Source: Streptomyces sp. NRRL S-455
Lineage (GTDB): Bacteria; Actinomycetota; Actinomycetes; Streptomycetales; Streptomycetaceae
DNA length: 64,000 nucleotides
Direction: 5' to 3'
NCBI RefSeq assembly: GCF_000717875.1
Contig: NZ_JOCT01000022.1
Location: forward strand, 113,966-177,965
Below, in pieces: positions 35,543 through 46,221 of the stretch; positions within the stretch are counted from its first letter, which is position 1, and each line of letters starts with the position of its first letter. Both the position numbers and the translations under genes were made by a program. The notes below the pieces were generated by a model. That model was not told the DNA's origin. It ran no database searches and saw nothing but the letters and a program-made list of their open reading frames with translations.

Positions 35543-36286
35543 TCACTCGGGCTTCCGGAAGGCCCGGAGCGTGAAGACCGGGTCCGGGCGTGGGCGGTCC
35601 TGGTCGGGGAGTTGCGCCAGACGGGTGGCGAAGCCGTCGGCCAGCGGGTCGCCCGGGGGCAGGGTGACGAACCAGCCGCGTCGGAGGTCCGCGACCGTGC
35701 GCCGGGGGCTGCGGCCCTGCCCGTGACCCCGGAAACAGGCCTGCCCGGCCGGGACCAGGCCGTGTCGCGCGGCGTACGACTCGACGGCTTCCGCCGCGTC
35801 GCGGACCGGGCTGGGCGGGCGGGAGGCCAGGACGACATCGATGTCACTGCCCACGTTGTGGGAGGCGGCCTTGTCGACGGTGGTGACGTAGACCCCGCCG
35901 GGCCGCAGCACCCGGGCGCACTCGCCGACGATGGCCCGCGCGTCGGCGGGACCGGCCGCCAGGTGCAGCAGCCACACGCTGCTGACGACGTCGAACTCGC
36001 CGTCGCGGAAGGGCAGTCGCCGGCTGTCGGCGAGCACCACGGCACCGGGCAGCCGGGTGGCGGCCTGCCGGGCCATCGCGGGGGTGAGGTCCACGCCGGT
36101 CACCCGTATGCCGTCGCGCGCGGCGGCCAGCCGCCGGGTCACTATGCCGGTGCCGCAGGCGACGTCGAGCAGGCTGCGGGTCTGCGGCGGCACGAATCCC
36201 AGCACCGCTTCCGCGGCGGCGGCCGCCCGGGGCTCGCCGCCGCGTGAGGCGTCGTAGCGCTCCGCTTCCTCGTCGTAATCGAGCAC
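35543..36286 (-). CDS. Class I SAM-dependent methyltransferase
   Basis: This 247-residue protein has the SAM motif LLDVACGTGIVTR (residues 39-51), GVDLTPAMARQA, and FDVVSSVWLLHL for motif II. It resembles UbiE/type-11 methyltransferases, with a C-terminal Pro/Arg region. The GTG at 36286 begins 4 nt after the PhhB stop codon with a weak site, so it is probably coupled to phhB. No substrate can be inferred. Confidence 0.88.
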   Translation of the reverse strand: MLDYDEEAERYDASRGGEPRAAAAAEAVLGFVPPQTRSLLDVACGTGIVTRRLAAARDGIRVTGVDLTPAMARQAATRLPGAVVLADSRRLPFRDGEFDVVSSVWLLHLAAGPADARAIVGECARVLRPGGVYVTTVDKAASHNVGSDIDVVLASRPPSPVRDAAEAVESYAARHGLVPAGQACFRGHGQGRSPRRTVADLRRGWFVTLPPGDPLADGFATRLAQLPDQDRPRPDPVFTLRAFRKPE

Positions 36287-36290
36287 CCGG

Positions 36291-36596
36291 TCAGTGTGCC
36301 CCGTGCCCGGGGGCCAGGTCCTCCACCCTGCGGGCGAGCTCGAAGTCCTTCTCGGTGACGGCGCCGCCCACGCTGTGCGTGTGGACGGACAGGGAGACCG
36401 TGTTGTAGCCGAGCGTGAGGTCCGAGTGATGGTCGAGCTCCTCCTGGACCTGGGCGACGTGCACGACCATCGCGGTCGCGGCGAAGTGCGAGCCGAGCCG
36501 GTAGGAGCGGGTGAGGCGTCCCTCGTCGAGCGACCAGCCCGGAAGCTCGGCCAGCCGGTCCTCGATCTCCTTCTGCGACAGCGGTTCGACGGGCAT
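36291..36596 (-). CDS. phhB: 4a-hydroxytetrahydrobiopterin dehydratase
   Basis: This 101-residue protein matches the pterin-4a-carbinolamine dehydratase family. The active-site histidines lie in EELDHHSDLTLGYNTV and HTHSVGG. It recycles the pterin cofactor of aromatic amino acid hydroxylases, or acts as a moonlighting pterin or molybdopterin-type dehydratase in bacteria. No phenylalanine hydroxylase lies in the window. Start and length fit the family well. Confidence 0.93.
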   Translation of the reverse strand: MPVEPLSQKEIEDRLAELPGWSLDEGRLTRSYRLGSHFAATAMVVHVAQVQEELDHHSDLTLGYNTVSLSVHTHSVGGAVTEKDFELARRVEDLAPGHGAH

Positions 36597-36722
36597 GAGC
36601 TGCGCTCCTTCCCTTGCGCCGGTGGCCTTTCCCTGTTCTCAGCCTGCCACAGCGGGACGTCCGAGGGCCTGGTCGCAGGGCGTACGTGTCCGGCACGGCC
36701 GGTTCTCGACTACGGTCCTGGC

Positions 36723-37532
36723 ATGACCACTCACCCGTCCACAGCGGAGAAGGGCGTGGGCCCGCTGCTGCGGGCCTGGCGGGAGCAGCGGCGGATCAGC
36801 CAGCTGGAACTGGCCTTGCGTGCGGACTCCTCGGCCCGGCACATCAGCTTCGTCGAGACGGGCCGTTCCCGGCCCAGCGAGGAGATGGTGCTGCGGCTGG
36901 CCGAGCACCTGGACGTCCCCGTGCGGGAGCGCAACGCGCTGCTGCTGGCGGCCGGTTACGCCCCGCGCTACCCGGAGACGCCGCTGGACGACCCGGCGCT
37001 GGGCGCGCTGCGCGAGGGCATCGAGCGGCTGATCGGGGGCTACGAGCCGTATCCGGCGCTGGTGGTGGACGCGCTGTACGACGTGGTGGCGGCCAACCGG
37101 GGGATCATGACGCTGGTCGACGGCGTCTCCGAGTCGCTGCTGGAACCGCCGCTGAACGCGATGCGGCTGGCGCTGCATCCGCAGGGCCTGGCGCCCCGGA
37201 TCCGCAATCTGCGCGCCTGGCGGGGCCACCTGCTGGAGCAGATGGAGCGGCAGATCGCGCTGCACCGCTCCGAGCCGCTGCGGGCCCTGTACGAGGAGGT
37301 GGCGGCGTATCCGGTGCCCGACGCCGATCCGGCGGAGGAGCCGCCCTCGGAGCCCGTGCCGTACTTCGCGCTGCCGCTGCGGATCGAGCACGAGGGGCGG
37401 ACTCTGTCGTTCATCTCCTCGATCTCCACCTTCAACACTCCGATGGACGTGACCGTCGCGGAGCTGGCCATCGAGACGCTGCTCCCGGCCGACCCGGCGA
37501 CGGCCAAGTACCTTCAGGGACTCGTACCCTGA
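36723..37532 (+). CDS. Helix-turn-helix regulator with MmyB-like ligand-binding domain
   Basis: This 269-residue protein has an N-terminal XRE-type helix-turn-helix (LLRAWREQRRISQLELALRA ... ISFVETGRSRPSEEMVLRLAEHL, about residues 14-65). A MmyB-like PAS-related domain follows (about 95-260), with YPALVVDALYDVVAANRG and STFNTPMDVTVAELAIET. MmyB-type domains bind fatty acids in Streptomyces. Usually the target is a divergent oxidoreductase gene. Here the divergent neighbour is phhB. The ATG at 36723 begins the family-typical N-terminus. Confidence 0.9.
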   Translation: MTTHPSTAEKGVGPLLRAWREQRRISQLELALRADSSARHISFVETGRSRPSEEMVLRLAEHLDVPVRERNALLLAAGYAPRYPETPLDDPALGALREGIERLIGGYEPYPALVVDALYDVVAANRGIMTLVDGVSESLLEPPLNAMRLALHPQGLAPRIRNLRAWRGHLLEQMERQIALHRSEPLRALYEEVAAYPVPDADPAEEPPSEPVPYFALPLRIEHEGRTLSFISSISTFNTPMDVTVAELAIETLLPADPATAKYLQGLVP

Positions 37533-37743
37533 CGGGCCCGCAGGATGGTGGGCTGGAGGTGGAGAGGGCGTTGGCGCCGGTCGCCACGGCGTCCAGGGCC
37601 GGGAAGCGGCGCGGCGTCGGCTGCGGGGCGGAGGTCCGGGCGAGCGCGGCGAGCTGCCGCGATCTTCTCGCCGCCGGCCTGTCGGACGGGCGACGGAACG
37701 TGACAGACTGATCGCAGTCCTGGGCGCGTTGGGGAGGCGGGGC

Positions 37744-38607
37744 GTGAGTGAACGGCGGGCCGCACCCACCGTGGGCCAGGTGGTGCTGGGCAAGCGGCTG
37801 CAGGAGCTGCGCGAGGCGGCGGGTCTCAGTCGGGACGAGGCCGCCCGGGTGCTGCGCGTCGCCCCCGCGACCGTCCGGCGGATGGAGACCGCCGACGTCG
37901 CGCTGAAGATCCCGTACGTGCAGATCCTGCTGACCGCGTACGGGGTGGCCGACGACGAGGTGACCGCGTTCGTCGAGCTCGCCGAGGAGGCGAACCGGCC
38001 GGGCTGGTGGCAGCGGTTCCACGACGTGCTGCCCGAGTGGTTCAGCCTCTACGTGAGCCTGGAGGGAGCCGCCCGGATCATCCGCTCCTACGAGCCGCAC
38101 TTCGTTCCGGGACTGCTCCAGACCGAGGGGTACGCGCGTGCCGTCCTGGAGGCGGGCACCATCGGGAACTCCGGGCCGGAGGCCGTGGAGCGGCACGTGT
38201 CGCTGCGGATGGAGCGGCAGCGGCTCCTGGAACGCGAGAATCCGCCGCACCTGTGGGTGATCATGGACGAGACGGTGCTGCGCCGACCGGTGAGCGTCGA
38301 CGGCCGGGTGATGCGCGACCAGCTGGACAAGCTGCTGGAGTACTCCGCGCGGGACCGCGTCACCCTCCAGGTCGCCGAGTTCAAGGACGGGCCGCATCCC
38401 GGGACGTACGCGCCGTTCTCGCTGTTCCGCTTCGCCGAGCCCGAACTGCCCGACATGGTCTTCACCGAGTACCTGACCGGCGCGCTCTACCTCGACTCCC
38501 GCAAGGAGGTCTCCGCGCACCTGGAGGTCCTCGACCACATGACGGCGGGCGCCGCGTCGACGCAGCGCACGGAGGGGCTGCTGCGGGAGTACCGCGACAG
38601 CTTCTGA
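37744..38607 (+). CDS. Helix-turn-helix regulator with DUF5753 domain
   Basis: This 287-residue protein is an XRE-type helix-turn-helix (about 15-65: LQELREAAGLSRDEAARVLRVAPATVRRMET) followed by the DUF5753 domain (about 95-283: FVPGLLQTEGYARAV, WVIMDETVLRRPV, FTEYLTGALYLD). The GTG at 37744 follows GGGAGGCGGGG. Such regulators normally precede a small DUF397 partner gene; none is found before or after it. Its role and targets are unknown. Confidence 0.9.
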   Translation: MSERRAAPTVGQVVLGKRLQELREAAGLSRDEAARVLRVAPATVRRMETADVALKIPYVQILLTAYGVADDEVTAFVELAEEANRPGWWQRFHDVLPEWFSLYVSLEGAARIIRSYEPHFVPGLLQTEGYARAVLEAGTIGNSGPEAVERHVSLRMERQRLLERENPPHLWVIMDETVLRRPVSVDGRVMRDQLDKLLEYSARDRVTLQVAEFKDGPHPGTYAPFSLFRFAEPELPDMVFTEYLTGALYLDSRKEVSAHLEVLDHMTAGAASTQRTEGLLREYRDSF

Positions 38608-38731
38608 GCGCGGTCCACGGCCGTTCTCCCTGGTCACGGCGCGGTTCTGACCCGTACGGGCCCGGTCGGCAGGTGTGCCCGCCTGCCCGCCCTTAGCGTC
38701 GGGAGCACGGGGCGCACGCGAAGGAGGTCCG

Positions 38732-39199
38732 ATGCCCGGGTTCGAGGTGCTGTACCAGGCGGCCGCGCTGTGCCTGATGTACCCCGACGACGACTTCCGC
38801 GCCCGGCTGCCGCTGCTGCGCGAAGCCGCCCCGCAGCTCAGGGAGTTCGCCGATCACGCGGCTCTCACCCCGCCGCGGGAGCTGGCCGCGCACTACGTCG
38901 AGGTCTTCGAGGCCGGTCACGACCTCAGCCTGTACCTGAGCGCCTGGCGTGAGGCGGCACCGGCGCCCTCCGAGGAGGTGTACCGCGCGCACGGCCTGGA
39001 GACCACCGGCGAGGAACCACCGGACTTCCTCCCGGCGGTCCTGGAGTTCGCGGCCCGCACCGGCAGCGCCGAGCTGCTGACCGAGCACCGCGACGGCCTG
39101 GACCGGCTCCGCACCGGCCTCACGGCCTTCGGCACGCCGTACGCGACGGTCCTGGACGCGGTGTGCGCGACCTTGCCGCCCGCGCACACCGGGGCCTAG
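38732..39199 (+). CDS. Diverged, orphan NarJ-like chaperone
   Basis: This 155-residue protein is alignable with NarJ, the molybdenum-cofactor insertion chaperone of respiratory nitrate reductase. Matching segments are CLMYPDDDFRARLPLLREA, TPPRELAAHYVEVFE, LPAVLEFAARTGS and GTPYATVLDAVCATLP. The normally conserved Arg-rich CLYLTYY.DGDTRRRG stretch is replaced by LSLYLSAWREAAP. The protein is short for the family. The ATG has a perfect AAGGAGG site, so it is likely expressed. No narG, narH or narI lies nearby. It may be a survivor of a lost nar operon or a repurposed chaperone. Confidence 0.75.
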   Translation: MPGFEVLYQAAALCLMYPDDDFRARLPLLREAAPQLREFADHAALTPPRELAAHYVEVFEAGHDLSLYLSAWREAAPAPSEEVYRAHGLETTGEEPPDFLPAVLEFAARTGSAELLTEHRDGLDRLRTGLTAFGTPYATVLDAVCATLPPAHTGA

Positions 39200-39214
39200 G
39201 AGACGGTACCCCCT

Positions 39215-41365
39215 CTAGCAGAAGCACGGCTCCGTGCCCGATCCCAGGGAGGGGATGTCGCGGTCGGTCAGAGCACCGGCGAAGGCGTGCACCTCGTCCA
39301 CGTCACCGTGCAGGTACTCGCCCCACCCGTCGCCCGTCCGGGCCCGGCCGATCTGGAGCGCACCGGAGCCCCGCCAGCCGTTCGGGAGATCCGCCGTCGC
39401 GTCGGCGCTGGTCTGGCCGTCGACATAGAGTCTCACCTTGTCGGTGGCGTCGTCGTAGACCACCGCGACCCGGTGGCCGGTGCCGTCGCGGCCGTCCGCC
39501 CTCGCGAACCGGGCCACCACGGTTTCGGGGGCACCCCGCTGGTCCTTGTGCGGCATCACCAGCTGCCAGGCGTGCTGCTCGGGCAGGTAGCGGACCTTGA
39601 AGGCGTCGGTGTGCTCGCCGGGCAGCGACAGCACGGTCATGGGCCGCTCGGGCTCCCTGTCCGCCAGGCGTACGACCACGCCGATGGTGAAGCTGTCCGA
39701 GGTGTCGACCACCGGTCCCTGCGCGGTCGCATGACCGGTCCTGCCGTCGAGCGCCAGATGGCCCTCGCCGACGAGCGCCTCCGGCACCGGCACGCAGTCC
39801 GGGTCCAGCCACGGGAGGCACGAGCCGTCCGGGACGCGGTAGATCGACGCGCCGGACCCCAGCTTCAGCGGGGCACCGCCGTTCCGCTCCGGGCTGGTGC
39901 CGTCGGTGGCCGTCTCCAGCGACCAGTGGCCCCGCGACGACGGTGTGCGATGCGCCAGCCCGGCCGCCTCGGCGGGGACGACGACCCGGTCGTGGACCCT
40001 GACGTCACCCAGCTCGCCGTGCCAGCGGTCGTGGTAACCGTTGCCGTCGCGGACCCGGCCGATCTGGAAGGCGTCGGCCGCTCCGGCCGGAGCGGCCTCG
40101 GACCGGGTACCGGTCTCGTGGCCGTTGACGTACAGCCGCGCCTCGCCGGTCTCCGCGTCGTACACGCCGAGCAGATGGGCCCATTCGCCGGCCTCCGGCG
40201 CACCGCCCGACACCCGCGCGCCGCCGACGGTGAAGGACCACGCCGGAGCCTCGCCCCGGGCGCTCAGACCGAGGGCCAAGCCCGCGGAGTCGCCCGCGTC
40301 CTGACTGGCGACTGTCATGTTCCGGTCGGTCTGTGCCGGGCGTGCCCAGGCGCTGACCGCGAAGCTCTTGCGCGGGTCGGCGACGGCCGGACTGCCCGGG
40401 GTGAGGTAGCCGTGCACGCTGCCGTCCAGGGTCGCCGTCGCGGTGAGAGCCGTGCGTGCGGGGGCCGGGCCACCGAAGGTGACGCCGGAGCCTGCGCGCG
40501 CGTCGGTCCCCGCCTCGGCGTCGGCGGTCGTGGCGCCCTCGGCGTCGTCCAGGGGCCAGTGCGCGACCGCGGCTCGGCCGTCCTTCACGTAGAAGCGGTA
40601 CGACGACTCGCTGCTGACGCGTCCGGAGCGGTCGAAGGACTGGACGGTCAGCTCATCGGCGGACGACCGCAGGGGCAGGTAGGAGACGGTCGCGGGACCG
40701 CCGGGCCGCTCCGGGCGAGCGGTCCCGCCGGGGCCGCCGATGAACCGGTACGTGTAGGCGACGACGTCGTCCGAGGGCGAGTCCATGGTGAAGTGGCCGT
40801 ACACGCCCACGCCGTCCACCCAGAACACCTCCTCCGGATACTCGGGAGAGGTGATCTTCGCCGGTTCCGGGCTGTCGTCGTCGTAGACGAACTCACAGAC
40901 CGAGCCGTCGCCCTCGGAGCTCCAAGGGGAGTTCGCCGCGCCGTCGTTCGCGCGGACACGCCAGGAGATGACGGTGTCCGGCGGGAGGACGTCCGCGGGC
41001 ATGCGCCACTGCTGCCGGTCGCCGGAGGGCGTCTCGAGCGTCGTGTGCGTGAGCCGCTGCTCCGCTCCGTCGGCGTCGGTCCACCAGGCCTCGAACTCGC
41101 CTGTGACCAGGTTGGCCTCGGCGGGGTGATTGTCCTCCTCCGGGTCGTACAGGACCGCGCTCAGGGCGGGCGGCCCGGAGACGTACGCCCTCTCGTCCCC
41201 CGCCGCGCACGCCTTCTGCCCCGTCCGCAGATCCTGGACGAGCGGCTGCTTCGGCGGCAGGTTGTCCGCGGCCTGCGCCACGCCGGTGCCGGTCGTCATC
41301 ACGGCCGCCACCGCACACCCCACCGCCAGCAGTCTGCGTCCGCCGGGTCTCTTCGGTGCGTCCAA
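39215..41365 (-). CDS. Secreted protein with two LamG/concanavalin-like domains
   Basis: This 716-residue protein starts with TTG at 41365 behind GGGGAGGGACAG and has a signal peptide cut near AQAADN. An Ig-like N-terminal part (about 40-270) is followed by two LamG-like jelly rolls (about 285-470 and 510-705). Each shows a typical end motif (GELGDVRVHDRVV and HGDVDEVHAFAGALTDRD) and a YVNG/YVDG turn. The extreme C-terminus, GTEPCFC, contributes two cysteines. Such proteins bind glycans or the cell surface. No catalytic domain is visible. Confidence 0.85.
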   Translation of the reverse strand: MDAPKRPGGRRLLAVGCAVAAVMTTGTGVAQAADNLPPKQPLVQDLRTGQKACAAGDERAYVSGPPALSAVLYDPEEDNHPAEANLVTGEFEAWWTDADGAEQRLTHTTLETPSGDRQQWRMPADVLPPDTVISWRVRANDGAANSPWSSEGDGSVCEFVYDDDSPEPAKITSPEYPEEVFWVDGVGVYGHFTMDSPSDDVVAYTYRFIGGPGGTARPERPGGPATVSYLPLRSSADELTVQSFDRSGRVSSESSYRFYVKDGRAAVAHWPLDDAEGATTADAEAGTDARAGSGVTFGGPAPARTALTATATLDGSVHGYLTPGSPAVADPRKSFAVSAWARPAQTDRNMTVASQDAGDSAGLALGLSARGEAPAWSFTVGGARVSGGAPEAGEWAHLLGVYDAETGEARLYVNGHETGTRSEAAPAGAADAFQIGRVRDGNGYHDRWHGELGDVRVHDRVVVPAEAAGLAHRTPSSRGHWSLETATDGTSPERNGGAPLKLGSGASIYRVPDGSCLPWLDPDCVPVPEALVGEGHLALDGRTGHATAQGPVVDTSDSFTIGVVVRLADREPERPMTVLSLPGEHTDAFKVRYLPEQHAWQLVMPHKDQRGAPETVVARFARADGRDGTGHRVAVVYDDATDKVRLYVDGQTSADATADLPNGWRGSGALQIGRARTGDGWGEYLHGDVDEVHAFAGALTDRDIPSLGSGTEPCFC

Positions 41366-41475
41366 CTGTCCCTCCCCTGTGAACTTCCCACGGCCCGTTG
41401 GTCACACGAGCCGCTGGAGGTTAACAGAGGGGCACCGACATCATCGAAAGGCTTTTCCGGGAACGGGAGTTCGAC

Positions 41476-43356
<1,881 letters not shown>

Positions 43357-43404
43357 CGCTGTCCCCTTCCGCCAGGGCGACTCCGCACACTCTCCAGCAC
43401 AAAA

Positions 43405-43425
43405 CTTGAGTGCGCTGTTGTCAAT
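43405..43425 (-). promoter_or_regulatory. HAIR-like HspR element and -35 box upstream of dnaK
   Basis: On the minus strand the order is ATTGACA, seven bases, ACTCAAG. The HAIR consensus bound by HspR is CTTGAGT-N7-ACTCAAG. The right half is perfect and the left matches 4 of 7, with exact spacing. The left half contains TTGACA, a perfect -35 hexamer, so repressor and polymerase would compete. Confidence 0.65.
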
Positions 43426-44161
43426 GCCGCGAAGGGGTGACCGGCCCCCGCAGCTCCACCGCGCGCCGGGGCCGGTCGGTGACGAGCACGTCCACGCGGG
43501 GGTGGGCGAGGAAGGCGCGCATCAGGGTGTCGTCGTTGACGGTCCACACCATGGTGAACAGTCCGTGCCGGGTCGCCTCGCGCAGGACGTTCGTCCTGGC
43601 CAGCCGCTGGTGCACGGCGACACCATGGGCTCCGCAGGCCCGGATGCGGCGGGCCGGGAACAGCTCGCTGAGCCGGGTCCCGGGCAACCGGGCCAGGGCC
43701 AGCTCCCTGCGGTCGCGCCCCAGGGAGAGCGCGGTGCGCACCCGGGGGAAGCCGTGGGTGACGGCGGCGACGGAACGGTCCTCCAGCGTCGTCACGACCA
43801 GCCCGTCCACGCCGAGCAGGGCCACCGCCCGGTCGATCACCTCCCGCTCGTAGCCCACCTCCTTCAGGTCCAGGTGCGCCACGAGCTTCCCGGCGATCAG
43901 CGCCATGACGTCGTCCACCACCGGCACGTCGTATCCGGCCCGCTCGCTCAGCTCGGCGTGCGTGATCGCGGACAGCGGCGGCCCTGTGGCCCCGACCCGG
44001 GGATCGTGGTAGACGGCGAGGACACCGTCGGCCGTGCGGCGGATGTCGAACTCGACGTACTCCGCGCCGGACTCGATCGCGTCCTTGTACGCCTCCCAGG
44101 TGGCGGCGCCGGCGCGCTCGGAGCCGCCCCGGTGGGCGGAGACGGCGGGGCGTGTCGTCAT
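43421..44161 (-). CDS. Glycerophosphodiester phosphodiesterase
   Basis: This 246-residue GDPD-family TIM barrel has the catalytic and metal residues His10-Arg11 (SAHRGGS), Glu37/Asp39 (YVEFDIRR) and His52 (AVYHDP). The C-terminal signature is [13 protein letters not shown]. There is no signal peptide, so it is probably cytoplasmic. It releases glycerol-3-phosphate from deacylated phospholipids. Its ATG overlaps the stop of the CorA-like gene by 4 nt, so the two are translationally coupled. Its last codons overlap the putative dnaK promoter. Confidence 0.93.
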   Translation of the reverse strand: MTTRPAVSAHRGGSERAGAATWEAYKDAIESGAEYVEFDIRRTADGVLAVYHDPRVGATGPPLSAITHAELSERAGYDVPVVDDVMALIAGKLVAHLDLKEVGYEREVIDRAVALLGVDGLVVTTLEDRSVAAVTHGFPRVRTALSLGRDRRELALARLPGTRLSELFPARRIRACGAHGVAVHQRLARTNVLREATRHGLFTMVWTVNDDTLMRAFLAHPRVDVLVTDRPRRAVELRGPVTPSRH

Positions 44162-45543
44162 GGTCGGGGGCTCCCGGAGGGCGAGCGCGGCGGCGGTACG
44201 GGTACGGCCTCGTCGTCGGGCGCCGGCAGCAGCGAGCCGGAGTGGGTGCTGATGCGTCTGAGCAGCACGTAGCCGATCACCACCAGGACGACGAAGGGCA
44301 GCCAGGCCAGCGCGTAGGCCGTGCCGTAGGCGCGCAGGTCGAGGATGGAGCGGTGGTCGTCGACGTTGGTGCCGTTCACGCCGAAGAAGGCCAGCAGCAG
44401 GGTGGGCGGCAGGGCGATCAGGGTGGCGGCGGCGACGAGGCCGGAGACGGTGCGGTCGCGGCGGTCGTCCCGCTCGGCGAGTTCGGCGTCCAGGGCGGCG
44501 GAGCGGGCGCTGATCACCGAGGTGAGGCGTTCGACCATGCGGGCCGAGTTCTCCAGGCTGTCGCGGATGCCCAGTGCGTCGCGCAGCGAGGACTGGAAGG
44601 CCTCCATGACCATCTCGGGGATCAGCAGGCTGTCGACGTAGGCCTCGACACCGAAGGCGAGATCCAGCTGGAGTTCGTTGACGCCCGCGGAGAGCCGGGA
44701 GATCAGGGAGCGGATCTCGGTGGGCGAGTCGGCCAGGGCCCGCTCGTTGGCCTTCATCGTCGCGAAGGCCGTGAGCCGGGTGCGCTGGAGCACGGCCAGG
44801 GCGGAGACCATGCCGACGGCGACGAGCATCAGGCCGTTCTCGACGTGCGGGGCCCAGCCGGCCTGGACGGAGACGCCCCGGCCGAGGGCGGACAGGGTGA
44901 CGCCCTGGTTCCTGATGGTCGGCGACAGGCTCGCGTCGTGGGGCGCGGCGGGGTTCCACGGCATCCTGCCGCGGTAGACGAGTTCGTTGAGCAGGACCGC
45001 CTTGCGGGCCTCGTCGGCGCCGAGCAGGTCCCGCTGTAACCGGCCGCCGGGGAAGACGAGTTGGTGCACGTTCTGGCCCAGGGCGAGCGGCCGGCCGCCG
45101 AGCCGCTCGGCCAGCGCCTGCGGCAGCGGACGGTCGTCGAGTTCGATCCGTTCCCGGTCGAAGCAGGTGGTGGCCAGCCAGGCGGCGAGGTCGCCGGCCG
45201 TGGTCTCGCCCGCGAAGGCGCAGTCGACGACCAGGGTGGCGTCGCCGCGCGGGGTGGTCACGAGGAGCATCCGCAGGGACGCGAGGCCCAGGCCGTGGTC
45301 GCCGTGCGGCAGCCGCAGGCGACGGGGCGCGACCTGTTCGTCCAGCACCGGTACGGGGAGCACGTCCTGGCTGGTCATCAGGTGGGAGGCGAACCGGCCG
45401 TAGTCGTAGCGGTCGACGAGGGCGCCGAGGGGGGTGTCACGGGGGCGCAGCCGTCCGGAGAGGCTGAACAGCAGCAGGACGCGGGTCCGGTCGCGGGCGG
45501 CGGAGTCGAGCACCGTCGCGTGGGGGGACGTTCCCGGCAGCAT
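44158..45543 (-). CDS. CorA-like two-helix membrane protein with altered GMN motif
   Basis: This 461-residue protein has a long soluble, largely helical N-terminal part and two C-terminal transmembrane helices. They follow the CorA plan but carry GVN (residues 388-390, FFGVNGTNV) in place of the GMN that forms the selectivity filter of Mg2+ channels. A Pro-rich tail follows. It may transport a different cation or act only as a membrane sensor. The ATG follows GGAAGGA, and a SigB-type promoter lies 40 bp upstream. It is coupled to the GDPD gene, with dnaK further downstream. Confidence 0.75.
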   Translation of the reverse strand: MLPGTSPHATVLDSAARDRTRVLLLFSLSGRLRPRDTPLGALVDRYDYGRFASHLMTSQDVLPVPVLDEQVAPRRLRLPHGDHGLGLASLRMLLVTTPRGDATLVVDCAFAGETTAGDLAAWLATTCFDRERIELDDRPLPQALAERLGGRPLALGQNVHQLVFPGGRLQRDLLGADEARKAVLLNELVYRGRMPWNPAAPHDASLSPTIRNQGVTLSALGRGVSVQAGWAPHVENGLMLVAVGMVSALAVLQRTRLTAFATMKANERALADSPTEIRSLISRLSAGVNELQLDLAFGVEAYVDSLLIPEMVMEAFQSSLRDALGIRDSLENSARMVERLTSVISARSAALDAELAERDDRRDRTVSGLVAAATLIALPPTLLLAFFGVNGTNVDDHRSILDLRAYGTAYALAWLPFVVLVVIGYVLLRRISTHSGSLLPAPDDEAVPVPPPRSPSGSPRP

Positions 45544-45582
45544 CGCGTTCCTTCCGGCCCGTGGTTCGAAAGCGTCTGGTTC

Positions 45583-45607
45583 ATACCCCGGGCACGGGGG
45601 GCGAACC
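45583..45607 (-). promoter_or_regulatory. SigB-type promoter upstream of the CorA-like/GDPD/dnaK genes
   Basis: On the minus strand GGTT is followed by 15 nt and then GGGTAT, matching the streptomycete SigB-family consensus GNNT-N14-16-GGGTAY. The -10 lies 40 bp before the ATG at 45543. Confidence 0.65.
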
Positions 45608-45663
45608 GACGACGTCGCGCGGGCGGCCCCGGGGGGCGGCCCGCGCGACGTGGGTGAACGCGG

Positions 45664-46092
45664 TCAGGCGAGCTTGGCGGTCAGGGTGATGGGCGTGGCC
45701 TTGAGGGCCTGGCTGACGGGGCAGCCGACCTTGGCCTCCTCCGCGGCGGCCTGGAAGGCGGCTTCGTCGATGCCGGGGACGGTGCCCTCGACGGTGAGGT
45801 GGATGCCGGTGATGCCCTCGCCGGGCTGGAAGGAGACGTCGGCGGAGGTGAGGAGCTTGGTGGGCGGCGTGCCGGCCTTGTTGAGGATGTTGGAGAAGGC
45901 CATCGAGAAGCAGCTGGAGTGGGCGGCGGCGATCAGTTCCTCGGGGCTGGTCTTGCCGTTCGCCTCCTGGGCGCGCGAGGCCCACGTGACCGGCTGCTCG
46001 CCGATGGCACCGGAGGAGTCGAAGGTGACGACGCCGTTGCCCTCGAGGAGGTTGCCTTCCCAGACGGTGTGTGCGGAGCGCGTGGTAGCCAC
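45664..46092 (-). CDS. OsmC/Ohr family peroxiredoxin
   Basis: This 142-residue protein has the two redox cysteines of the OsmC/Ohr fold, Cys61 (AAHSSCFSMAFSN) and Cys124 (KVGCPVSQAL), plus the conserved Arg40 and Glu residues near TSPEELIAAA. Length and TVWEGNLLEGNGV place it in the OsmC subgroup. It reduces organic hydroperoxides, usually induced by osmotic or oxidative stress. The GTG at 46092 follows AAAGGAAG. Confidence 0.93.
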   Translation of the reverse strand: MATTRSAHTVWEGNLLEGNGVVTFDSSGAIGEQPVTWASRAQEANGKTSPEELIAAAHSSCFSMAFSNILNKAGTPPTKLLTSADVSFQPGEGITGIHLTVEGTVPGIDEAAFQAAAEEAKVGCPVSQALKATPITLTAKLA

Positions 46093-46221
46093 GGTTCTTC
46101 CTTTCGCGTGCGGACTCGCGTACGGACCCGTCGGACGGGTTCCGTTCCCCATCCGATCACATTCCGGTTCGGCTCACTCGGAAGACCCGGCCTCTGGCGG
46201 TGTACGGCGGCCGTGTCCGCG

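Noticed and set aside
37533..37743. Search for a DUF397 partner of the DUF5753 regulator
   Set aside because: No frame on either strand here resembles DUF397, and none follows the regulator.
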